From contig JBNKCX010000014.1 of NCBI GenBank assembly GCA_050287965.1, positions 1 to 64,000 on the forward strand: a stretch of DNA of 64,000 bases, given 5' to 3'. Position numbers and translations under genes: made by a program. Origin of the DNA: CBFDBF01 sp050287965. GTDB taxonomy: Bacteria > Pseudomonadota > Gammaproteobacteria > Chromatiales > Chromatiaceae. The notes under the pieces were generated by a model. That model was not told where the DNA came from and did not search any database. It was given only the letters and a program-made list of their open reading frames with translations. Shown here one piece after another: positions 6,999 through 15,187 of the stretch (its first letter is position 1; every line of letters begins with the position of its first letter).

Positions 6999-7475
6999 AT
7001 GGAGTTGCGTGAACCGGTTGGGTCGGATTTCGAGGCCGTTGTCGAGCTGGTGTCCGACCGGGAGGAACTGTTTCGCGTATATCCTGGAGGAACGCACCCG
7101 TTTACCGTTGATCAGGTCCTTTTGTTGGCGGAGTCGAGAAAAGAGCTCACTGTTGCGGTTGAAAGGGGAAGGGTGATCGGGTTTGCCAATCTGTATAATG
7201 TTGAGCCGGGCAAATGGGCCTACATAGGTAACGTTGTTGTCGCCAGGGATTTTCGCGGCCGGGGGATCGGGAGACATTTGGTATCCCATATGGTTCGGCA
7301 GGCCTTTGACAAGTATGGAGTCGGGGAGGCAAGAATCTCGGTCTTCAACAACAATACCCCTGCGCTGTTGTTATACGCGGAACTCCACTTTCAGCCCTAT
7401 GCTGTCGAGGAGCGGATAGACCTTTCGGGTACGAGGGTCGGACTAATACATATGAGGCTGACGAGAAATGACTAA
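6999..7475 (+). CDS. GNAT family N-acetyltransferase
   Basis: A 158-residue protein with the GNAT fold. The acetyl-CoA-binding motif A is visible as GNVVVARDFRGRGIGRHLVSHMV (about residues 73-95, with the R-G-x-G-I-G loop). Motif B follows as ISVFNNNTPALLLYAELHFQPY (about 111-132). The length is normal. The substrate cannot be told. It follows the PIN-like gene by 26 bases and precedes the TPR lipoprotein by 36 bases, so it could be the first gene of the unit leading to the radical SAM cluster. Confidence 0.88.
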   Translation: MELREPVGSDFEAVVELVSDREELFRVYPGGTHPFTVDQVLLLAESRKELTVAVERGRVIGFANLYNVEPGKWAYIGNVVVARDFRGRGIGRHLVSHMVRQAFDKYGVGEARISVFNNNTPALLLYAELHFQPYAVEERIDLSGTRVGLIHMRLTRND

Positions 7476-7511
7476 AAGGCGCGGTAACTTACTGGACCAC
7501 AGGTGTGCGAA

Positions 7512-8159
7512 ATGAAGAAATTCCTACTATTCATAGTCTTGGCGGTAAGCGCCATCGCGGGGTGCTCGCAGCAGGACCAGGATATCCGTTCGTCCGCGGA
7601 TGACATGAGTCGTCTTTCGCAGCTTGATGAAAGATTTGAAAACGGAGACTACGGTTACGTCCTTACGGAAGGCCGGAAATATGTCGCTGAGCACCCCAAA
7701 TCATCCAAAGGATGGGTGGTGCTGGGATGGGCCTATCTGATGACGGACGATTTACCTAGCGCGGAGAGTTGTATCGACAAGTCGCTGGCTATTAATCCAA
7801 ACTGGGACAACGCCTATGTCGCCAAGGGGGTTCTGTACAGGAAACGGGGCGATCTCGACGCGGCCAGTAGCTCCTATCAGAAGGCAATAGAACTGGTCCC
7901 GGAAAACCCGGAGGCCTTCGCGAGCCTGCTGGTGATCGAACTCATGCGGGGCAACGATCAGAAAGCGGTTGATTACGGAGAACAAGCCTGGGCTTTGCGT
8001 AAGGATTATCCGACGATACCAGCCAATCTGTCGGTCGCTTATCATTACGTAGGAGATTATGAAAAGCGGGAAGAGTTCTATAAGCATGCCGAACGGCTCG
8101 GTTACAGAAAACTAACCGTTCTAAGAGATATTTACGAGGGTAGAAGAAGCTTACGATAG
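7512..8159 (+). CDS. TPR-repeat lipoprotein
   Basis: A 215-residue protein with a lipoprotein signal (MKKFLLFIVLAVSAIAGC, lipobox AIAGC), followed by at least four tetratricopeptide-like helix pairs. Examples are GWVVLGWAYLMTDDLPSAES, AYVAKGVLYRKRGDLDAASS and IPANLSVAYHYVGDYEKREE. A GTG three codons earlier is possible, but ATG 7512 fits the signal peptide better. TPR proteins scaffold protein contacts. It precedes a small protein and a radical SAM/SPASM gene on the same strand, so it might bind a secreted or membrane component of that system (inference). Confidence 0.8.
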   Translation: MKKFLLFIVLAVSAIAGCSQQDQDIRSSADDMSRLSQLDERFENGDYGYVLTEGRKYVAEHPKSSKGWVVLGWAYLMTDDLPSAESCIDKSLAINPNWDNAYVAKGVLYRKRGDLDAASSSYQKAIELVPENPEAFASLLVIELMRGNDQKAVDYGEQAWALRKDYPTIPANLSVAYHYVGDYEKREEFYKHAERLGYRKLTVLRDIYEGRRSLR

Positions 8160-8209
8160 GCCTCCTGCGCTCGGTAGAGGTTGTTGACATATTATGGAGA
8201 CAGGATTTC

Positions 8210-8479
8210 ATGGCCTACAGGGAAATAGATGACTTCCTGGAGAAGGAGATGTCCATCATATATGTAGGCGCCGGTTCCGCGGAGCTGAAAAAGGTCGAGG
8301 TGACGTTAACAGAGAACGAAATTGACTATACTCTTATGGAGATCCCCTACCGGACTGTCCTGGGGATTACCGAGCGCCCGGGTATAGGGGTGTATGTGGT
8401 ATCCGGACAGGCGGAGTACTGCAGGAATCTGTTTCTATCAGCCGGACTTACGCAGGGACTCTGGATGGAGGATGCCTAG
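8210..8479 (+). CDS. Small protein with a DUF2007-like fold (tentative)
   Basis: An 89-residue acidic protein without signal or membrane segments. The pattern YVGAGSAELKKVEVTLTENEIDYTLMEIP, followed by GIGVYVVSGQAEYCRNLFLSAGL, is a beta-alpha-beta arrangement like the small DUF2007 proteins. These resemble PII-type folds and are of unknown function. The assignment is tentative. It lies 50 bases after the TPR lipoprotein and 90 bases before the radical SAM gene, and may be a small partner protein of the latter. Confidence 0.5.
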   Translation: MAYREIDDFLEKEMSIIYVGAGSAELKKVEVTLTENEIDYTLMEIPYRTVLGITERPGIGVYVVSGQAEYCRNLFLSAGLTQGLWMEDA

Positions 8480-8569
8480 CAGCCGATGCAAGGCGGAGGG
8501 TAGGGTATCCCAGGGATATTGGGATCAGGCGGGCGGGAGCCCGTTTATGGGCACAGGGAAAGATACTCT

Positions 8570-9949
8570 ATGTATTCATCAGAACCGCAGGACAAATCGT
8601 TAGACCAAATATTCTATTTGGCGAGTCCCTACGCCGTGTTTCCCTCAGAGAACGGCTATATTCTGTATTCCCCGGTATCCAATAAAGTCGTGGAGCTGAA
8701 TAGCCACGGGGTTGCGCTCCTGCTTCAATTTGAGGATGGGTGCAGTCTTCGCGACGCGCTTGCGAAGCTCAAGGTGGAGGGAGAGAGTCGGGAGGATTTG
8801 TTTAAATTTCTATGCAAGCAGGTGGATAACGGATTACTGTTTGCAGACAGGGGGTCGGCTACTCGGGTAACTCTGGACGAGAGAAGTGCCGAATTCAGGC
8901 CGCAGAAGGTTTATATCCATCTGACCCATCACTGCAATCTGGAATGCGTCTATTGCTACAACAGGGAGCATCGCAGGAATCAGTGCGATGATCTTACGAC
9001 AGAAGAAATAAAGAGATTAATAGGAGAGGTGAAGGAGCTCGGAGGTACAGAGATTTCCTTTACCGGGGGCGAACCGCTGCTGCGCAAGGACCGGGAGGAG
9101 ATATTTCGGTTTGCCCGCGACTGCGGACTCAAGACGTACGTCATAACCAACGGTACCGTAAATGACGACAAGACGGTGGATATGGTTGCGCGTTATGTAA
9201 ACTTCATAAATGTCAGCCTGGATAGTGCGCGTGAGCACGAGCACGAAATAGTCAGGGGGAAGGGGACCTGGGGGGAGAGCGTTCGGTTTATCAAGAAGCT
9301 GGTAGCAAGAGGCAGGGAGGATACTTTCGCCAGGGCGGTGGTCACCAAACACAATATTGAGCATATTGCGGAATACCCCGGATTTGTTAAGTCGCTTGGA
9401 TGTTCGCTGGCGCCCATCAGTGTCTACCTCCCGAATTCCATCGAGGAGATAGAGGAATATGATCTCCTCCCGGATATGGACAGATACTGGGAGGTGATTC
9501 GAAGTTATGACAAACTGTTGACGCAGGAGTTCGGAAAAACGAATTTTCTCGATGAATATTTCGAGAACAATGCCAATTGCGGTATGGGGAACGGTATTAT
9601 CAGTATTGATTCAAACGGGGATGTGTATCCCTGTCAATCGCTGCATTTCGATGAGTTCAGGGCCGGAAATATAAAGGGGAGGTCTTTGGCGGAGATCGGT
9701 AGAGAATCGCCTCAGCTAAAAGCAATAAGGGGCTGGCGTATTAGCGACGTGTCTGATTGTGCGATCTGTAGTTATTCAAAAGTGTGTGGCGGCGGCTGTA
9801 GAGCGATAGCATATAATCTTACAAGGGATGTGAATGGGTTTAATGGACTTTTCTGCTCATACTATAAAAAATTGACCGAGTTCTGGTTGAATCGCGTAGT
9901 TCAGTATGGCGGAAGATATTGTGGTGTCGATTCGCGATGTGGAATATAG
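8570..9949 (+). CDS. Radical SAM/SPASM peptide maturase with N-terminal PqqD-like domain
   Basis: A 459-residue enzyme. Residues about 15-95 resemble a PqqD-like/RRE domain that binds a leader peptide (NGYILYSPVSNKVVELNSHGVALL). Residues 110-320 form the radical SAM core, with the CxxxCxxC cluster at Cys122, 126 and 129 (HCNLECVYCY) and the GGEPLLR motif. The C-terminal part is a SPASM region for auxiliary 4Fe-4S clusters (NCGMGNGIISIDSNGDVYPC, CAICSYSKVCGGGC and a final FCSYY). ATG 8570 is preferred over the TTG at 8519. Thirteen bases downstream lies a Cys-rich small peptide, its likely substrate. The modification is probably a thioether or similar crosslink, but this is inference. Confidence 0.88.
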   Translation: MYSSEPQDKSLDQIFYLASPYAVFPSENGYILYSPVSNKVVELNSHGVALLLQFEDGCSLRDALAKLKVEGESREDLFKFLCKQVDNGLLFADRGSATRVTLDERSAEFRPQKVYIHLTHHCNLECVYCYNREHRRNQCDDLTTEEIKRLIGEVKELGGTEISFTGGEPLLRKDREEIFRFARDCGLKTYVITNGTVNDDKTVDMVARYVNFINVSLDSAREHEHEIVRGKGTWGESVRFIKKLVARGREDTFARAVVTKHNIEHIAEYPGFVKSLGCSLAPISVYLPNSIEEIEEYDLLPDMDRYWEVIRSYDKLLTQEFGKTNFLDEYFENNANCGMGNGIISIDSNGDVYPCQSLHFDEFRAGNIKGRSLAEIGRESPQLKAIRGWRISDVSDCAICSYSKVCGGGCRAIAYNLTRDVNGFNGLFCSYYKKLTEFWLNRVVQYGGRYCGVDSRCGI

Positions 9950-9961
9950 GAGGGAATCACT

Positions 9962-10219
9962 ATGAATGACGTAATCAAGGACAAGGTTGAAAAGATAGAA
10001 GCGAAAATTCAGACGGATGCCGACGCTATGCGGAAGTTCGCTGATGATCCGCTGAGTTTTCTCGGGGAAGAGGGATTTAATCCCGAGGAGATAAAGAGCC
10101 TGCAGCTGGAGGCGGAAACAAAATCCGGCGGATGCCAGTGTTTCCCCTATTTTTGCTGTGGTGTCGGTTGCGGGGTATACAATCCCAATGCGGTGGGAGA
10201 TGCGCACGGTTTTGGCTAG
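9962..10219 (+). CDS. Cysteine-rich precursor peptide, candidate RiPP substrate
   Basis: An 85-residue peptide with a strong ribosome binding site (ggaggg). Residues 1-55 form a charged helical leader (KDKVEKIEAKIQTDADAMRKF, LSFLGEEGFNPEEIKSL). A Gly-Gly pair at 56-57 would be a typical leader cleavage point. The putative core, residues 58-85, has five Cys (58, 60, 65, 66 and 70: CQCFPYFCCGVGC) and a Gly/Asn/His tail. Its position 12 bases behind a PqqD-radical SAM-SPASM gene, and just before a terminator-like hairpin, fits a precursor of a radical-SAM-modified peptide. I do not recognise a named family. Confidence 0.75.
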   Translation: MNDVIKDKVEKIEAKIQTDADAMRKFADDPLSFLGEEGFNPEEIKSLQLEAETKSGGCQCFPYFCCGVGCGVYNPNAVGDAHGFG

Positions 10220-10251
10220 GAGAATTACCGACGTAATCCGATCAAACCTTT

Positions 10252-10281
10252 AAGGCGTACCGGCGGTGGTCGGTACGCCTT
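10252..10281 (+). terminator. Transcription terminator-like hairpin after the peptide gene
   Basis: A perfect 11-base inverted repeat (aaggcgtaccg / cggtacgcctt) with an 8-base loop, 32 bases after the peptide stop. The following bases (gttcac) are not a strong U tract. Because the hairpin is palindromic and lies between two facing genes, it could stop transcription in both directions. Confidence 0.75.
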
Positions 10282-10304
10282 GTTCACGCTTCTGCCTGTT
10301 CAGA

Positions 10305-11153
10305 TTAAACTGCGATCTTTAGTCGTCCCGGTTGCGGTCTATCCGGATTTATGGGGCTGTCATCCCGGCTATGGGTGTTCAGGTATCTATGTATGGCATC
10401 GGTAATGGCCTTGCCCCCGCCGGGTATTCCCTGGTTCCCGAAGAGACGATTGAATTCCAGTAAATAGGGTCGATCGTCAATCATGGCGATGTCGAAGCCG
10501 GCATGATTGATGCCAAGGGAGCGGGAAAGGGTCATGACATAGTCAAGCGCCTGCTGTGGGATGTCTTCATAGCTGGCGTAGCCTCCCTGGGAAACATTGG
10601 TGTGGAAACTTCGCTCTGAGCGGTGGCGCCAGTAGGCGGTGATGATCTCGTCTCCCACAACTACGACACGCAGGTCTTTGGCTATCGGCAGATACTCCTG
10701 AATATAGATTCTGTCTGTCCGATCCAGATATTGCCGCCACCCGGATCGGTCCTCGATAAGCCAGACACCGGTTCCCTGGCAGGCCTTCGGCAGTTTGGCG
10801 ATAAAGGGAAGAGTCAGGTGTTGCCATAGGCGCCGGGCCTCTTCCGGCGTGTTTCTGGCAATCCAGGTTTGGGGCATATTTTCCGGGGTAAGTAATCGGC
10901 ATACACGGGTCATCTCAATCTTATCGTGGCCGATCCGGTAGGTCGCGGGGCTTGGAAAGACCCGACAGCCGATACCATATATAAGGGCGTTCAGCTGCCA
11001 ATATTCGGGGAAAAGGACCCAATCGGCTTCCTCCAGCAATGTTTGATATCGGAGGGGATGATGCTCGAAATCTTCCGGCTTTATGTAGCGCAGATCGGGC
11101 TGGCAGGACGTCAGACCCAGGGTACGGAAAATGTTAAAAGAAACCAGCTTCAT
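10305..11153 (-). CDS. RimK-like ATP-grasp protein
   Basis: A 282-residue protein of the ATP-grasp superfamily, close to RimK-type amino-acid ligases. The N-terminal domain (KLVSFNIFRTLGL..RYIKPEDF) precedes the ATP-grasp fold: FIAKLPKACQGTGVWLIE (about residues 131-148, the phosphate loop region) and the metal-binding end DIAMIDDRPYLLEFNRLFGNQG (about 234-255). Start ATG 11153 is chosen; an in-frame GTG lies four codons upstream. Such proteins join amino acids or peptides using ATP; the substrate is unknown. It faces the RiPP candidate cluster across a shared hairpin, so a link is possible but unproven. Confidence 0.8.
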   Translation of the reverse strand: MKLVSFNIFRTLGLTSCQPDLRYIKPEDFEHHPLRYQTLLEEADWVLFPEYWQLNALIYGIGCRVFPSPATYRIGHDKIEMTRVCRLLTPENMPQTWIARNTPEEARRLWQHLTLPFIAKLPKACQGTGVWLIEDRSGWRQYLDRTDRIYIQEYLPIAKDLRVVVVGDEIITAYWRHRSERSFHTNVSQGGYASYEDIPQQALDYVMTLSRSLGINHAGFDIAMIDDRPYLLEFNRLFGNQGIPGGGKAITDAIHRYLNTHSRDDSPINPDRPQPGRLKIAV

Positions 11154-11526
11154 ATAGATCGACACGACGACCAGGATGCGGGATTCTTCCTCAAAACCGT
11201 AATTCCGGCAATATCTTTTTGATGTCGGTTTAAGGCGCTATACGGGCGCTGTCATCGGGCGCAGGACGCAAATATGCCCGCGGCCGCAAGACCGGCTTTA
11301 CCTAAAGATCGCCGAAAACCGGCCGAAACAGAGAGTTGACCCCGGGTTCGGTGCCGGAGAGAATGGGTACCGACTGGGATGTACCGCACGGTAGGGAGTT
11401 TCTGTTGCATTTCGGCATATGTCCGCTCCCGCCCGCGCTATTCTGCCGTTGGAGAAGCCTAAGGTAGAGCGACCTCTGGGTGTTATCGGGGGATTCATAT
11501 AACAACAATTCGAAGGGAGTACCGGA
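11154..11526 (+). other. Divergent intergenic region
   Basis: These 373 bases separate the ATP-grasp gene (minus strand) from the DUF805-RDD operon (plus strand) and should hold both promoters. A partly palindromic stretch lies near 11292-11325 (gaccggcttt...gaaaaccggcc). No convincing gene or clear -35/-10 pair was found. The last bases contain gaaggga, a fair ribosome binding site for the gene at 11527. Confidence 0.4.
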
Positions 11527-12057
11527 ATGGAACACAACAACCCTTACCAGGCGCCTGGCGCCAACGTTCACGACGTCACCGCCGGCGGGATTGACGAAAC
11601 CGGCCCATTTTCGCCCGCGGGGCGATTTGGGCGTTTGAGTTATCTCGCTTGGTCAATGGTCATTAACTTCTCACTCGGGATGGTCATGGCTATCGTTGCC
11701 GGCATCGTAGGCGCCTCCATGCAGGATCCGGGCGCGATCGGCGGTATCTTGGGTATCCTGTTACTGGTCATAGAGATTGCCATTGTGGTGGTGGCAATAA
11801 TGTTCTCCATACGCCGATTCCACGATTTCAACGCCTCAGGTTGGTGGACGCTTTTGATGTTGGTGCCGGTGGTAAATTTTATTACTGGTCTGGTACTGCT
11901 CTTCAAGCCGGGCACCATCGGTCCCAACGACTTTGGTCCGCCGCGTATCACCCGCGCGTGGGAGAAGGTGGTGGGCTATATCGCTATCGGGATTATGATT
12001 TTGGCCTTGCTGGGTATTGTGGCGGCAGTCCTGATGCCGATGGTCGCCTCACAGTAA
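11527..12057 (+). CDS. DUF805 family membrane protein
   Basis: A 176-residue inner-membrane protein. After a polar N-terminus (residues 1-30, NPYQAPGANVHD) come the DUF805 signatures GRFGRLSYLAWS, three hydrophobic segments, the conserved RRFHDFNASGWW at about 99-110, and a GPNDFGPP motif before a last membrane segment. It is longer than the cassette-borne copy at 713 because of the extra N- and C-terminal parts. It is followed 7 bases later by the RDD gene and so heads the RDD-SpoIIM-DUF4129-DUF4350-MoxR-DUF58 operon. Confidence 0.85.
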   Translation: MEHNNPYQAPGANVHDVTAGGIDETGPFSPAGRFGRLSYLAWSMVINFSLGMVMAIVAGIVGASMQDPGAIGGILGILLLVIEIAIVVVAIMFSIRRFHDFNASGWWTLLMLVPVVNFITGLVLLFKPGTIGPNDFGPPRITRAWEKVVGYIAIGIMILALLGIVAAVLMPMVASQ

Positions 12058-12064
12058 GTACCTC

Positions 12065-12739
12065 ATGCAACCCCTGGATACCGTCTGCCGGTTTGAGACC
12101 CCGGAAGGGGTTGATTTGGGCCTGCATGTTGCCGGGCCGGTATCCAGGGCCCTCGCCTGGGTGATCGATGCACTCGTTCGTTACGCCGTGCTGTTGGCAT
12201 TCTCCATTGTCCTCACACCGTTCCTGGAACTCGGGTTTGGTTTGTTTCTGATCCTGCTGTTTTTGGTGGAGTGGTTTTATCCGGTGGTGTTTGAGGTGGT
12301 ACGGGGGGCTACGCCGGGGAAAAAGGCCATGGGGCTGCTGGTGGTACACGACAACGGCACCCCTGTGGGCTGGTCGGCATCCCTCATCCGCAACCTGCTG
12401 CGGGGCATCGATTTTCTACCGCTGTTTTACTGTTTCGGGCTGATATCGGTATTGCTTAACAGCCGCTTCAAGCGTCTTGGCGATCTGGCGGCGGGCACCC
12501 TGGTGGTCTATGCCGAGAAACCCCGGGAGCCGAGTAGTCTCGTTCAAGCCGAGGCGCGGGTTCTCCCCGTCGCCCTGAGCGTTGACGAGCAGCGTGCATT
12601 GCTGGATTTCGCCGAACGCAGTCCGACCATCGCTCCGGCACGGGTCGAGGAACTGGCGGAATATATTACTGTGGAACGCGGTTCTGAGGCGGTGGACAAG
12701 GTGCTTGGCTACGCCGGCTGGATTGCCAAAGGACGATGA
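12065..12739 (+). CDS. RDD family membrane protein
   Basis: A 224-residue protein of the RDD family. The N-terminal ETPEGVDLGLHVAGPVSRALAWVIDALVRY contains the Arg and Asp positions that name the family. Membrane segments follow at about 37-55, 58-82 and 110-135, with the typical VVRGATPGKKAMGLLVV loop and SRFKRLGDLAAGTLVVY. The C-terminal 70 residues are soluble and helical. Some RDD proteins are ion exchangers, but the role in this operon type is not established. The stop overlaps the next start by four bases (ATGA). Confidence 0.85.
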   Translation: MQPLDTVCRFETPEGVDLGLHVAGPVSRALAWVIDALVRYAVLLAFSIVLTPFLELGFGLFLILLFLVEWFYPVVFEVVRGATPGKKAMGLLVVHDNGTPVGWSASLIRNLLRGIDFLPLFYCFGLISVLLNSRFKRLGDLAAGTLVVYAEKPREPSSLVQAEARVLPVALSVDEQRALLDFAERSPTIAPARVEELAEYITVERGSEAVDKVLGYAGWIAKGR

Positions 12740-13719
12740 AGCAGCAACAGTTCGTCGACCAGCAACGCCCCTTGTGGGATGAGTTTCAGCGATTGCTGGG
12801 GCAAATGGCGCGGCCGCCCCGCAAACGCAATGGTGCCGCCCTGGTAGAACTGCCCGCGCTGTATCGCCGCGTTTGTGCCGATTATGCCATGGCGCGGCAT
12901 CGCCACTACAGCACCGGACTGGTGGATGAACTTCACGATCTGGTGATGCGGGGCCACGGGGTACTCTACCGGCGCAAGAGCGTCTGGCTGTGGCGTATCC
13001 TCACCTTTTTCTGGGTGGAATTTCCCGGCATTCTGCGTAAGCATGCACGGGTCTTCTGGCTGGCGACAGCGTTGTTCTATCTGCCTTTCGTGGTCTTCGG
13101 GGGGCTCGCTTATTACGACGATGAGATCATCTTTAGTCTGATGCCGGCGGAAGTGGTAGCGGATCTGGAATATATGTACGACCCCTCCAACCCGTCGCTC
13201 GGACGTGAAGAGGACCGGGAATCCGCCTCCGATTTTATGATGTTCGGTTACTACATATATAACAACATCGGCATCGGTTTTAATAGTTTTGCAACCGGTA
13301 TGTTGGCCGGGATCGGTACGGTGGTGACCCTGTTGTTCAACGGGGCCTTTATCGGTGCGGCCGCCGGTCATGTCACCCGGCTTGGTTTTCTGGATACCTT
13401 CTGGCCCTTCGTCTCCGGGCACAGCGCCTTCGAGTTGACCGGCATCTGTATCAGCGGCACCGCCGGTCTGCTGCTGGGCAAGGCCATTATCGCCCCCGGT
13501 CGCCGCCGCCGGATCGACGCCTTGGTAGCGGCGGCCCGGGATGGGGTGAAGCTGATCATGGGGGCGGCGACCATGCTGCTGGTAGCGGCTTTTGTCGAGG
13601 CCTTCTGGTCCTCCAATGAAAGCCTGGCGATCAGCCTCAAATATGGGGTTGCCGCCGTGTTCTGGTCGCTGGTGACGTTATATCTGGCTGTTGCGGGACG
13701 CCGTTACGATGCAACTTGA
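12736..13719 (+). CDS. SpoIIM-like (DUF95) membrane protein
   Basis: A 327-residue protein related to the stage II sporulation protein M/DUF95 family, widespread in non-sporulating bacteria next to MoxR ATPases. A soluble N-terminal helical domain (residues 1-95) precedes several membrane segments (about 108-128, 180-215, 225-250, 270-300). The conserved YYIYNNIGIGFNSFATGMLAGIGT and FVSGHSAFELTGICISGTAGLLLG stretches are typical of the family. It overlaps the RDD gene before it and the DUF4129 gene after it, so it is translated as part of one operon. Confidence 0.85.
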   Translation: MKQQQFVDQQRPLWDEFQRLLGQMARPPRKRNGAALVELPALYRRVCADYAMARHRHYSTGLVDELHDLVMRGHGVLYRRKSVWLWRILTFFWVEFPGILRKHARVFWLATALFYLPFVVFGGLAYYDDEIIFSLMPAEVVADLEYMYDPSNPSLGREEDRESASDFMMFGYYIYNNIGIGFNSFATGMLAGIGTVVTLLFNGAFIGAAAGHVTRLGFLDTFWPFVSGHSAFELTGICISGTAGLLLGKAIIAPGRRRRIDALVAAARDGVKLIMGAATMLLVAAFVEAFWSSNESLAISLKYGVAAVFWSLVTLYLAVAGRRYDAT

Positions 13720-15187
13720 TGCCATAAGCGCCAGGATCCGTTACCGCAATGCCTGGGAAGGGTTGGATCTCGGCTTTGTCATGGCGCGTCACTGGTTCCC
13801 TCAGCTATGGGGGTTATGGTGGGTCACCGCCACCCCGGTGATCCTGTTGTCCCTGTCCCTGTATTGGATATTCGATTCACCGGTCCTGATCACGCTGGTC
13901 ATATGGTGGTTTAAGCCTCTGTATGAGCCCATGCTGCTCTATTGGCTGAGTCGCCGTCTGTTCGGTGAGGAGCTCAGCCTGCGCGAGGTGCTGGGTGAGT
14001 GGCGCCGGATCCTGTTGCCCCGATTGCTGGCCAATCTGACCCTGTTTCGTTTCAGCGCCAACCGCTCGTTTTTTATGCCGGTCTCCCACCTGGAACGGTT
14101 ACGGGGTAACGATCGTCGCAATCGCCTGCGGATTTTGCGGGGAAACCAGTCGGCCGCCGGCTGGCTGACTATCGTCGGCGTGCACATTGAATCGGTACTG
14201 GCCCTCGGACTTCTCATCCTGGTGCTCTACATGCTCCCCAGTTCTCTGATGCCGGACGATCTGCTGGAGGCCCTGGGTGATAATCAGCACTGGATAGCCT
14301 GGCTGAACTACCTGTTCTGGCTGTTCTCTATCTCTCTGTTCGCTCCTTTTTATGTGGCCGGCGGATTCGCACTCTATCTGAACCGGCGCTCGCAACTGGA
14401 GGCGTGGGACCTGGAGCTGGCCTTTCGCCGCATGGAACCCCGTTTCAAAGAGCGGAGCGACGGTCTGCCGCGCTCCATGCTTGCTTCGCTGTTGGCCGTG
14501 TTGCTGTTGTCGCCCCTGGCCTATGACAGTCTGGCCGATGAGCCGCTAACCCGGGAAAAGTCAAAGCAGATCATCACCGAGGTACTGGCGGACGAGACAT
14601 TCGGTACCCTTGAGGAGAAGAAATACTGGCGTTATCTGGGCGAACCGGAAGAACCCGAGGAACCGAAGCCCCTGGTTGAACTTCCCTGGCTTGGTTGGCT
14701 GGCCACCCTGCTGGAATACCTGGTCTGGCTCGCGGTGATTGTGGCCGTCGGCTATTTGATCTTCCATATAAGCCGCCTGCTCGACTGGCTTCCCAAGCAG
14801 AGTAAGCAGGGGGAGTCCGGCAACGGGCGACCCTCGGTGTTGTTCGGTATGCCCATAACCCCCGCGTCCCTGCCGGAGGATGTGCCAGGGGCGGTCCGAC
14901 AGATGTTGGAATCGGGACAGATCCGTCAGGCGCTGGGCCTTCTTTACCGGGCGACCCTGGCGCGGCTGGTGCACGAATGCCAACTGCGCATACCGGATAG
15001 CGCCACCGAGGGTGAATGCCGTGCGCTGGTGGTGGCTTCACGTCCCAATCCGGAGGCGGATCACTTCAGCAGCCTGACCCGACTCTGGGTTCGTTGTGCC
15101 TACGGTCATCTCGATCCGGATGTGCAGCAGATCCTGCTCCTGGCCGATGCCTGGCAGGGGCTGTATCAGGGTGGTGATCATGGGTAA
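13709..15187 (+). CDS. DUF4129-containing membrane protein
   Basis: A 492-residue protein. Residues 20-230 carry several membrane segments. A central linker (about 250-320) contains a run of Glu and Pro. A further membrane segment lies at about 340-362. The C-terminal DUF4129 domain is at about 385-490: GQIRQALGLLYRATLARLVHECQLRIP...GECRALV, then LWVRCAYGHLDPD. ATG 13709 is chosen over a TTG at 13691; it starts 11 bases inside the preceding gene. DUF4129 proteins are regular members of MoxR-DUF58 operons; some homologues have transglutaminase neighbours. Precise role unknown. Confidence 0.82.
   Translation: MQLDAISARIRYRNAWEGLDLGFVMARHWFPQLWGLWWVTATPVILLSLSLYWIFDSPVLITLVIWWFKPLYEPMLLYWLSRRLFGEELSLREVLGEWRRILLPRLLANLTLFRFSANRSFFMPVSHLERLRGNDRRNRLRILRGNQSAAGWLTIVGVHIESVLALGLLILVLYMLPSSLMPDDLLEALGDNQHWIAWLNYLFWLFSISLFAPFYVAGGFALYLNRRSQLEAWDLELAFRRMEPRFKERSDGLPRSMLASLLAVLLLSPLAYDSLADEPLTREKSKQIITEVLADETFGTLEEKKYWRYLGEPEEPEEPKPLVELPWLGWLATLLEYLVWLAVIVAVGYLIFHISRLLDWLPKQSKQGESGNGRPSVLFGMPITPASLPEDVPGAVRQMLESGQIRQALGLLYRATLARLVHECQLRIPDSATEGECRALVVASRPNPEADHFSSLTRLWVRCAYGHLDPDVQQILLLADAWQGLYQGGDHG

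Noticed and set aside
11298..11571. Two overlapping minus-strand frames upstream of the DUF805 operon
   Set aside because: Different frames over the same bases with no motif; the region looks like a promoter interval.
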